DNA of 64,000 bases. Source: Mytilus californianus. Its lineage: Eukaryota > Mollusca > Bivalvia > Mytilida > Mytilidae. Position numbers and translations under genes: made by a program. This document shows, piece after piece, positions 34,301 through 46,300 of this stretch. Under the pieces are notes generated by a model. The model was not told the origin of the DNA, did not search any database, and worked only from the letters and a program-made list of their open reading frames with translations. The stretch spans positions 84,198,324-84,262,323 of the forward strand of contig NW_026262723.1 of the NCBI RefSeq assembly GCF_021869535.1. Reading direction: 5' to 3'. Every line of letters starts with the position of its first letter. Position 1 is the first letter of the stretch.

Positions 34301-37300
34301 GCATGTTTGAAAAGCCATTTTTTTTAAAAGGAGAAGAGCACACACAAAAATATCTAAACAGAACAATCGAAGCCGTCGAAGTTAAACTTTAATAGTGGTG
34401 GTTGCAATAAATTTTTGAAAGCATAAGTACTTAGTTTATAAGCTTTAAATAACAAATCAAATATATACTAATAATGTAAATTACACCAATAGCGGAGCAT
34501 TGACTATTAAGCGGATATAGTACAGATCGCATCTTGACACTGTCCGTGGTAACAGAAATTACGAAACTGATGGTTTCATTTCTTAAAAAGCCAGCTGCTT
34601 AAAGTGGTGTTTTCAAATCGTTTTAATTTCAATAAGTATTGGAAATGTCTTCTTACTTGTAGTCCGAGAAAACATAGAACACAAGAGGTTAAAGTTCCAA
34701 GTAATCCTTCCGGTTCATGTGGCAAGTCGTTGTGATAAATTTCCTAATAAAAATAAGTATACGAATAACATTTATAATTTTTAGTACAGTACAAGTTAAA
34801 AAGTGCAATAAATAACTAACTATAACAAAACTTTAAACCTAACAAAACAACACCATAAAAAGGTACAATGTAACAAAAACGGGGAAGAAGGAAACATGCG
34901 AAACAAATTATTTGGTCGGATATTGTCTTGCATCCAGCATCCACATAATTGACTAAATATACTACAATAGGAATACTAGGAAGTATATATAAAATTCTCA
35001 TCGAAACTCGCACTAAAAATCTAAACAGTATAATCAAGGTACATTAATTTAAGTTTTTAAATGTATTACAAAAAAATCATAGTACCTTACACGTAGGAGA
35101 TCCGAAAATATGCTTTTCTCCGAAAACTTGTCTGTCTATATAACCCGCAGCTCCTCCGGTACAATTATGATGCTTCCCATAGTTTTCTAGTCCTCCTGGC
35201 CCAAGGTAACCTCTATATATTAAAATAAACTTATTTTATCATAAGGTCTTATATATTTATATCAAGGCGATATTTTACAGTCAAGACAATATAAACATAC
35301 ACTCAATTATCTGGTATAAAATTATGGATGTATGTACGATATACGGGGCGCCGAATGGGACTTGAATTTTTTGTAATCAAAATCAAAATTGTGTACACAA
35401 AATTCAATTCTGTCATAACAAAATCATTTTTGTCTTACAAAACTATGTGATACAGACTTGTTTTATGAGAAGTTCAATTTTGTAATGACAAAATTCTTTT
35501 TTGTAGACAAATTAATTTTTGTAGACAAAATTCATTTTTGTCATTCAAATAGGTATGCAAATATAAACCTATTTGCATACAAAATTGACTTTTGTTACCT
35601 GCTATGGAAGCTAAAACACAAAATTCAATTTTGTGAGACAAAATTGAATTTGTACGCAATTAATATTTTTGATTAAATTAGCATCCTGTGATTTTGTAAT
35701 TAAAATTATTTTTTGAGTAGACAAAATTGAGTTTTGTTAGACAGAAGTGAAAACAAAATTGACTTTTGTGACAAAAATGACTTTTGTGACACAAAATTGA
35801 CTTTTGTTAAATTTTCACTTCTGTTTAACAAAACTCAATTTTGTCTACACAGAAATAAACACAAAATTGAATTTTGTGACAAAATCTCAGTTTTGTATGC
35901 AAATTAGTTCACAGAATCCAAACTAAACTGATTTGCATACATAATTGACTTTTGTCGCCCAATTTTCAAATTAGGTAACAAAAAGTCTGTGATACAAAAA
36001 TGAATTTGTCATGACAAAAGTAACTTTTGTCCACTGAAAGATAATTCTGTATGACAAAATTTAAATTTGTAGTATGCTACAAATTTTGTTTAAACTGAAC
36101 TCATTTTTTTTTAACAAAACTCACTTTTGTCTGTACAAAATTGAATTTCGAGTACAAAACCACAAGAGTCCCGTTCGGCGCCCCGTACGATAAGCAGTTT
36201 GAGTTTTGTTGAAATAAGAAAAGATCAAACACTAAGATACGGTGTAAATTATGAACGAGTAATTTGTAAGAACAAGAAACTGATCTTAGTGCGTGTGATG
36301 TTTTATTTTGACAGCTTCGAGTGGTTGTCGTTGATCGCTGTCGGTCATATATTTGCTTTTCGTTCAAAGTGGTTGTACGAATTCGCCTTTGGTTTTCCTT
36401 TTAAATTGTTTCAAATTTTGTCATACCGGTATCTTCTATTACTTACGACACGGTACATGTAATGGTTTTGTGCATCGTTGAAGGGTGAATGATGACCTGT
36501 ATTGTTCACTTTTTTTCCCATCATCTTTATGAATAACTTTTTCATTAAAAAACAATTTACATCTCCATTTATTTTTATTTTCATTTTTATGTAAAATGTA
36601 TATAAGTTGATCGACATACTTTTCGCAACCGCGAACAGGCAGCAGAAAAGTCAGGCATGTATGTACTAATATAAACAAAGAAATAATAATCCATTCCGAC
36701 CAGTAGTCAGTAATATCTTTAAATCTTGTCTCTGTCATCTGAAATATACATGTTTGAAACAGAGAAAAATTAAAAAAAGCATTTTGTTCACCGTCAGTGA
36801 AAACAATCTGAACGTGGAGGGTTTCACTGATTTTGTATTCAATAAGGCGATACTAAAAATTGAATATTATCTTTTTTCGATATATGATATTGATTGATAG
36901 TAACTTGCTTAACATCCAGTGGCAACCACTTTATGCAAATTCAGGACGAAAACTAAATATATGATAAGGAGGTTTTGCAAGCTCAGGATGAAGAGCAGGA
37001 AATTTGGACTGCAAATGGTTTATGAGATTGTGTCGGATAGGGGAGACATTTACCTTGCATCGCACGGGCAACCTACAAGCCCTCTAAGTTGCTGTAGTAG
37101 ACATTTAAAGTGCAGAAAGCTTTATCACCCTACTCGAAGCATTTGTCTTAACGACCCAATGACCACAGAATGTGGCTACGCAATTCTTTATACCGCACAA
37201 ATAAATGGACAGTCCACTCTAGGAAGGGTTTTACTGGTAGACAGGAAAAGTCAAAGAATTACCACATAACCTAGTCATCTCTTTGGATATCGATATTAAT

Positions 37301-40300
37301 CTATTTGATTTCTTGAGGACACCAACCAAATATCTTTGTATGGGAGCATGACTTTTTTCTCTAGACAAACACACTTTAATCAAAAACATGTTTTAATGAA
37401 ACACTCTGAGCTGGAAGATTTTTTTAAAATCCATGTTTTGCAATTTTTAAGTTTTTTTTTTACGAAACAGGGTACAAGTATCAATTAAATGTTTTGCAAG
37501 CACACATATTACAAAACACGCTGCTGTATGAAATCTTATTATTAGGTCTCTTGTGGAAAGTTTTCTTATTGGCAATCATACCACATCTTCTTTTTTTTAT
37601 ATATATGTAGGACTCAAATCTATGGTGGGTTCCAGATCTATGGCAGATTTCTAATCTATGGTAAATATGACGTCACAAACGCCAAACAAATGATAAATCT
37701 ATGGCAATTTTTTGTTTTCTCCAAATCTATGGCAGATTTATTATTAGGTAATTTTTCTTGGAAAAAGAGTAAATTATAACGTCACAAGAAAATAACATCA
37801 TATAACGTCCATGCCGGCGCTAACGATGACGGTTTTGTTATATAAAAGGAAACAAAAAGACCAGTTTTCAAGGAACCTAATACATAAATTAAATTATATT
37901 TCAGAATTCAAGTTTACGGTAACGGAAATTCCTACAAATGAAAAGATGAACTCATCTGATTCGATTGAAATAAGAATACTAGCGAAAAAACTCATATAGT
38001 CATTCGATGCAGCAAAATCGCTAGTGTAGGCAATTTCACGCAAATGAAATTTTTTTTGGCGTTTTCGGTGTTTATGTTTCGTGTTTGTTTTCGCTCCTTG
38101 TTTTTCTTGTTCATGTGTTCCTGATGTTGCCCTCTCCCTTAATTGTACGAGTTATTACTGTGCATTTTGGTTTGGTTTTGCTTTTTGTTTTTCTTTCGTA
38201 TAATTTTTGTTATGCTATGCTGTTTTCTTGTTATTTTTTTTACCCCTATGGTACTCTTTAATTTTCTTTTAACATAACCTGTACTATTGTAGCAAATAAT
38301 CTCACTTGAGATTTAAAAACTAAAAAAGATCTTTCATAAACTTCTAATAACTATTTACACCATTTTCAGCTAAAATTAGGTTGAATAACTGTACTGTTGG
38401 AGAAATAAGGATTTTTTTAAAATGCCACATTTTTGAGGCAAGTCATTGTTCATTACAGGAGTTAAATCGTCATTATTTAAAAAAGATTAATGCTGATATA
38501 AATATTTAGTAAAAGTTCAAACTGATTAATTCTTTTTATACAAACTGATTTTTGAGTTGTTAAGGGACTTGGTTTAATGAAGGGTCAACCCGGTACCATG
38601 CACATAGTAAAGGAAATGCTTATTCTCCCGGGGCACATAATTTCACTCCTAAAGGCTTTATAAATGTAATTTTAAGTGCTATTACTTAAAAGCAGCTAGC
38701 TTTTTTGCTACGTGATAAAGACATTTCGACTTATTTGAAGAAACTTTGAAATCATTGGTCAGACATGTACTGACTGGTCCTTCATTTGCAGAAAATCTGC
38801 CATAGATTTGAAAACTAGAAATTCACCATTGGTTAGGAAACTAAAGATTTGCCATAGATTAGGATTCTAAAAAATCGGCCATAGATTTGGGATGGCACAA
38901 CGTCATTATTACCATAGATTAGGAATCTGCCACAGATCCGGAACCCACCATAGATTTGAGTCCTACATATATATAGAAGAGGGTGTGGATGGGGAATTTA
39001 CAGAATTCAAAAAAATGAGCAAAAAAAATAAAGAATACAGAATAAAAATTAAAGAATTGTGTAAAACAATACTGAATTCAGAAAAGGACAATGTCCAGAA
39101 TATAGTTATCAATTAGTTACAGAATATCCATTATTTTTAAAGATAAAGAATAATGAGCGATACAATTAAGGAATACAGAAATGAAAGACCCTATCCATAC
39201 CCTCAAAGAACTTAATTATAGATTTCAAACAACAAGTTCATTCAAATAGCAGGATTAACGACATCGTTCACTGTCCACTGAAGTCTCTGTTACCGAATAG
39301 GGATAACGGAAACACAAAACAAACAATTAACATATAGTACTTTGTATCATGTGTGTATAGCTGGCTGGTATTATCATTGATTATATAAGCATGTTCTTCC
39401 AACATTACCGTATCCAGGAATTAGGAGCAAACATTAGCAAGTTGTGAACGTTTAAATTACCGTATCCGGGAGTTTAGCAACACACATGTGTACTGTGGCT
39501 GTAATGAGATAAGTCATAGCAAATCTCTGTAGAACTCCGGGTATTCTTAATTCTGTCATGTATACAGCTGAAAATTCAAATTCAAATTTATCAATAATTC
39601 TAAAGTTGACATAGAAGTGTATTTGTGAAAACAATAGAAGCTATATATATTCAGTTTGTATATAGAATTTCAAGGGCAAAACTAACAAGGCAGAATGCTT
39701 GTAAGTACGTTAATTTTTTTTTAACAAATTAAGTTTGTTTCACTTCTGTTATTGGAGGTGGTAAAGTGTTATAAATGAGCCTGACATCTTTTTCATTTAG
39801 ACGGCAACATCAACAAAAAACGCCAATCATGCAGTTGATAATTACGATGTTGGTCAACCATTGTTCAAGATACAATACACTACACACCAGTAAAAGTCTG
39901 AAATGGCCTATATCTGTACTCGACTGTACTGATTTTTACTCGACCAGTCTGAATTGGTCTGAAATTTACTTGATAATACTTGACTGAAGTCTGAACCATA
40001 CTTAACAGTCTGAACTTGTACTCGACCCTTACTCGACCAGTACTTAACCATTTTATACGTGTCTGAACCATGCTCGACCTAGTCTGAACCATGCTCGACC
40101 TAGTCTGAACCATACTCGACCTAGTCTGAACCATACTCAACCTAGTCTGAACCATACTCGACCAAGTCTTAACCAACCTAGACCTATTTTTTGTATCTAT
40201 CTATTGTATTTCATCAATTTAGGAACTGTTTTTAACAACAGCTATTTCCCCTGGCTAGAAATTTGACAACAATTTGAAATTAAAAATGTATTCAATATAC

Positions 40301-43300
40301 ATGATATAGCATTGAAACCAAAATTTCACAATAAACATAATATAACTTCATCACCATATTCATCAACACTTATATACATACATATATATCACCTTTAAAA
40401 TAAAAATAAAACAAGCTGATCAAATAATCTCAAAACTGAATTGTGACTAAGATTTTCAATGTTATTCAAATTTTTTTGAATGTTTCAGATATATTTTATG
40501 GTTACTGGACAATTTTCACCATTAACTTAAGCCTCGTATAGATTTATGGTGTCAGTTGAGTTTAGTTAATAATGCAGTGAACATTTTTTTTATTAAAATA
40601 TATATAAATTAGCATATTAAGCAACTTAATAAATTTAAAAAATGACATCTTTGTTTTATTAAAACAAGAATATAATATAATCATGATAATAGAACTTCCA
40701 TAGTAATCCTGTGATAAACTTTTAAAAAAGGAAATGTGTTCCAAAGTTACAGTAAAAATTTATTTCAATTAAATTTAAATAATTTTTCTCAAAATTAAAG
40801 ACATGGCATACAAGAAGCACTTTGATAAGGTTTAATTACCTCAGTCCATGTGTGTTTTACAGGTAAAAAGAAATCCCTATTTAGAATTTAATACTCTCTG
40901 ACCAGGTGTGATCTTTTTCATGAGTTTGCCCCAAGCAGGAGGTATTACTTTATACTTCACCACTAATCAGAAGAACAATTTTATTAATTTCTTTAATTTT
41001 TATTCCTTAAATTTTTGATATATATATTGTATATAATATATCCCAAATTATAATAATAGATATATTTCTAAAATAAGGTTAAACAATTTCAGTGATTTTG
41101 TTGGCTGTTGTTACGTCATTAAAAAGATAATTATATAACTATTGTACATTTTTTGTATGTAACCCACCTATGTAGTTTTTATTTAGGAATTTAGGAAAAT
41201 TAATTTTAAAAAAAACACATGCCAAACAAGAAACACCTTAATAAGGTTTAGTTACCCTCAGTATAGGTGTGGTTTTTTGGTAAAAGAAAATCTTTTTTTA
41301 ACAAAACTCTAAAACTTTATAAATTATTATATAAGATAATTTGATTTAACTATCTCTATTCGATAAATCTGAGAATCATGTAAGAATGTAAAAATCTGTT
41401 TTTATAATATATCTTTATTTTATTGTGGCTGTTGTCATGTCAGTTAAAAAGAAATTTATTTTAACAGTTAAAATTTAGAAAAAGTAGAGGTTATTTGGTC
41501 AAGTATGGTTCAGACTGGTTGAGTATTGTTCAGACCTTTGGTCGAGTATGGTTTAGACTGAAAAAAATAGGTCGAGTACAAGTCGAGAATGGGTTAAGAC
41601 TGTTTCAGACTGGTCGAGTAATAGTTCAGACTATTTTCAATGGCAAAGATAAGGGTCAAGTACAAATCACTACAGTCGAGTATGGTTAAGACTGGGGTCG
41701 AGTAATGTCTAGTAAAATTCAGACCAATTCAGACTGGTCGAGTAAAAATCAGTACAGTCGAGTACAGATATAGGCCATTTCAGACTTTTACTGGTTTGTA
41801 GTGATACTTCCGTACGTAAGTCGCCAAAAATAAAACCATCGACATTTTATTATGAATGAACTATAATTTTACTGTATACAAAATTTTGTTAATCAATGCT
41901 CCTTAACTTCGTAATTTGTTTGGTCTTTTTAACTTTTTTTTTATTCGAGCGTCACTGGTGAGTCTTTTGTAGATGAAATACGCGTCTGGCGTACAAAATT
42001 TCAATCCTGGTATCTACACTGTGTCTAAACTACCCCGGCAAAAAATGTTTGGACTCGATAGTATCTAATGTTCGGTACGGTGACGGACAATCAACAGACA
42101 GAGAAAAGGTAGAATTTCTGTTTATTTATTTGTTTTTTTAATGACATTGAAGAATATACATACACATATAACTATTTTCGATTGTGTGATGTAATATTTT
42201 CTACAACCGTTCTAGATTAATGGAGAAATAAGTAAAAAGGCACACGAAAATTGTGAATTGAGTGAACCTTGCTACGAATTTGTTTAATTTCTCTTTAAAT
42301 TGTGCACATTGTACGGAAAGAAAAGTACGGAAAGAAAGATATTAACACAGAGATTGCATGGCTAGTCACTATGAGCACCTCAATATTTGCATTTCTGTGC
42401 ATGGAACGAAAGAAATGGGTCATGTCAAAATGGAAGGACCCTGTTTCGTCAATGTTGTTTATAACACAAGGACCCTGTTTTGTCTCAGTATAGGACCCGG
42501 TTTTGTTTTGTTTTGAAACCACAAATTTATGAAAAGCTACGTTAGCACGGATCTGGACATTGCCCATCGGAAGAAATTAAATATTTGAGTCAAAAAGATG
42601 TTAAAAAGATGTTATTGCAATACAAACATGTGTTAAAATATATTTCAAACGGGAACTTTTTGAAATAGGGAGTAGACATTTTTGAATGCTATACGTATAC
42701 CTTATTGATCTGATCTTCGAACTAAGTTTAAATGGAAATAAATACTTTATATCATGTACTTACATTAATTCCTTATGATAGAAAAAAGAAGATGTGGTGT
42801 GATTGCCAATGAGACAGCTCGTCACAAGAGATCAAATGACACAGAAATTAACAACTATAGGTCGCCGTACGGCCTTCAACATTGAACAAAGCTCATACAA
42901 CATAGTCAGCAATAAAGGCCCCGAAATGACAAGTGTAAAACAATTCAAACGAGGAAACTAACGGCCTAATTTATGTACAAAAAAATGAACGAAAAACAAA
43001 TATGTAACACAGCAACAAACGACAACCACTGAAATACAGGCTCCTGGCTTGGGACAGGTAAATATATACAGAATGGGGCGGGGTTAAACATCTTAGCGGG
43101 ATCCCAACCCTCCCCCTAACCTAGGAAATGGGTGTAACAGTACAACATAAGAACGAACTATAAAAATCAGTTGAAAAAGGCTTAAGTCATCAGATGGATA
43201 CAAATAGAAATACATCTCAAAAATGTTTGTTTGTTTTCTATACTACTGTAATGATGTAAAAATAAGAAGATGTGGAATGATTGTGTTACCATATTAATTT

Positions 43301-46300
43301 ATCAAAAGAGTAAGGATAGTATGCTTTACTACACTATACGCTATGTTTACAATATATTTACTCATTCGTTCATCTATTGACGGACAGTGAGAGAAAAAGC
43401 TCCGTTTTGAAGGCCGTACTTTGACCTATAATGGTTTACTTTTACAAATTGTGACTTGGATGGAGAGTTGTCTCATTGGCACTCATACCACATCTTCTTA
43501 TATCTATTAGAACGTTTTGGATATCTCAATCAAAATGGTTGCCTTTCGAACGTGTATTTTATGCCCGCTTCGAAATACACAAGTTCTAAACTTCCCCATT
43601 AGAAACAAAATAATTCTATCATGCCATGCTCTACGCTCATTTTAACATAGGTAGGCATTATATTTGTCAATATTTTATACCTGGCTAACGCTTGGTTTAA
43701 AAATTTTAACAAATATAATGCCTTCCTATGTTAAAATGAGCATTGAGCATGGCATGAAAGAATTCTTTTTATAAATAAAAGTTGGTTTGCAACATTATAA
43801 CGTCCAATATCTTCGTCTTCGTCTTCGTAGAACAACCTAATAGGCAATTTAGCCCGTGAAAAATGACAATGAGACAGCTTTCCATCAGAGACCAAATGAC
43901 GTATAAGTTAACAAATATAGAACACCGTATGGCATCCAACAATGAGAAACGTCCATACGGCATAGCAAGCTAAAAAAGGCCCCGAAATGAAAACTGTAAA
44001 AAAAAAACGAATGTGGAAACTAACGACCTAGATTTATGTACAAAATAAAAAACGAAAAACAAATACATGTATGATATATAGCAACAAAAGACAACAACCG
44101 ATTTACAGGCTCCTGAATTCGGTACTGGTACATACAGAATGGCGATGTTGAACGTGTAAGCCCCCCCCCCACCCCCACGCTCCCCCTCCAAAAAAAAAAA
44201 GTGGTATAACAGCACAACATATGAACAAACTATAAAATTCAGTGAGTTCAAAAAGGCTTAACTCATTTGATTACAGAGCCCCTATAGTAAATATGGGATT
44301 GGCGGCTGTTTCTGTTTTTTCGTCTTTTATTAAATTTTATGATGGTATACGATATAGTTACATTATATCAGTGGCGGATCCAGGGGAGTAGAGGGAATAC
44401 GCCGACCCCCCCCCCCCCCCCCCCCACCCCCCCCCCCCCTTTTTGGTGGCTAGAAATAATTATTTTATCATGTTTTTTACGATTTATGTATGATTTTTTA
44501 TTTAGCATAAAATCGTTAAAAAAAGTTCCCCTTGCTACGCTCGGCGGTATAAAATCCGTTTATGAATACGTCCCTTTCAAAAATCGTGGCCTCGGTCCGC
44601 CCTTGCATATTGACAATTTTAAACTTGACCAAATTGCTTAAATTGTAGAACATTTGTCAATGTACGATAATCATTATACAATGAAGAGATAAACCTATAT
44701 ATAATAGTTGTACTATATAGGGCAGTTGTTAACAACTTGATACTAGTGCATTAAAGAATTTGTTAATGTTAAAAAAAAAAGAAAAAAAAAAAAAAAAAAA
44801 GAGAGAGATAAAACATCGTTTATTTATATAAATTACTAATCAAATAATCATTATTGCAATTTCCGGATGGCCTAAGACTTTTATACTAATTTATACTTAG
44901 TATTATTATAACAAGGAGGGGTAAACAGATTTTTAACGCACTATTATTGTGATCCTTTGCGTTTTTCAACGATCCCTCAAACTGCTGTTGAACGCCATAT
45001 TTTAATTTTCGTCATGCGATTATGCATTATTTTCTATGACAAAACCGGGTCTGCTTTGTGAAATTTAAGGACAAAACCGGGTCGTACACATTGACAAAAC
45101 CGGGTGCTTCAATTTTGACATGACCCACTTCTTTCATTCCATACACAGACATGCAAATATTGAGGCGATCATAGTGAAAAGTCTTGAAATCTCCGTGTTA
45201 ATATCTTTCTTTCCGTACCTTTCTTTCCGTACAATGTGCTCAATTTAAAGAGAAATTAAACAAATTCGAGGCAGGGTTCACTCAATTCACCATTTTGATG
45301 TGCATTTTTACTTATTTCTCCATAAATCTAGAACGGTGGTAGAAAATATTACATCACACTATCGAAAATAGTTATATGTGTATGTATATTCTTCAATATC
45401 ATTAAAACAACATATAAATAAACAGAATTTCTACATTTCTCTGTCTGTTTATTGTCCGTCACCGTACCGGACATTAGATACTATTGAGTCCAAACATTTT
45501 TCGCCGGGGTAGTTTAGATACAGTGATCTATGATGAGTTCATTTATTATCTATAATAAAATTCAACACTTACACGAACTCCCATTTGTGTTAATAACAAG
45601 TCCAAGTATAAAGAGTATACATGATCGTCTTAATATCTTCCAGAAAATTTTGTGCTTTGGTGTTTCGTTCTTCAAAAGACTCGTGAAGGAATAAATCATA
45701 GATGTACCCATAATAAAGACGAACCTGCAAAATCCATAATGACAGTTTTGGTATTATGATACTGTGTGTATCCCACTGGAGTATCCCAATGAGATATAAT
45801 TGTAGTCAACTTAGCAATATCAGAAATAAGCTAGTTTTGATGCTTTTGTTAGTAGTCTGTTTTCAATCAACTCGTCACAAAAAAAGGTAGATGACTTTTG
45901 GTTTTTTGTGTCGTTGGAAAGCTGTCTCGTTGACGTATAGCTAAGCTTACACATCTATTTCGAGGTAATAGTATGAAAACCTTCAGTTAGTGAAGAAGAT
46001 TTTTTAATAAAATCGCAATATACAATATTACATAACTTACATAACTCACTTGTTCGACTTTTATTAAAATACATCAACATTATTGACAGAAGTAAAAGAA
46101 AACTACCTACCATGGAAAAACTAAATCGGCAACGGTCAATCCGTTCCATTTTGAATGACTGAAAAACCAATATCCTCCACCGCCATAATTCACGAATACC
46201 ATTATTACTATGCTTATTCTGAAGAAAGAATGGAAGGTTTATTCAAGGACAACAGGTATTAACATGTTAGTCCCTTAAACAATTAAAGAATTGGTTTTCA

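Larger units (their letters stand above)
42017..45525. mobile_element. 3.5-kb inverted-repeat element with ~480-bp TIRs
   Basis: The ends CACTGTGTCTAAACTACC and GGTAGTTTAGATACAGTG are flanked by ATCTA on both sides (42012-42016 and 45526-45530). The arms (42017-~42500 and ~45040-45525) are inverted and similar throughout, including ATTTCTCTTTAAATTGTG-like stretches and a repeated ACCCGGTTTTGT motif. The middle is filled with other repeats. I see no transposase. The 5-bp duplication differs from the 3-bp CACTA element next to it. Confidence 0.8.

Noticed and set aside
36919..37269. 116-codon ORF with a Cys-rich stretch
   Set aside because: No domain recognised, and the DNA looks like an interspersed mussel repeat; kept only as a repeat entry.
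39880..40176. Minus-strand ORF with SSMVQTR repeats
   Set aside because: It is the translation of the repeated 19-mer arm of the CACTA-like element, not a protein gene.
42295..42567. Overlapping ORFs on both strands in the 3.5-kb element arm
   Set aside because: The matching arm at ~45040-45250 does not preserve the frame, and no domain is visible.
44339..44641. 100-codon plus-strand ORF with a poly-Pro run
   Set aside because: The open frame is produced by a long C tract inside an interspersed repeat.
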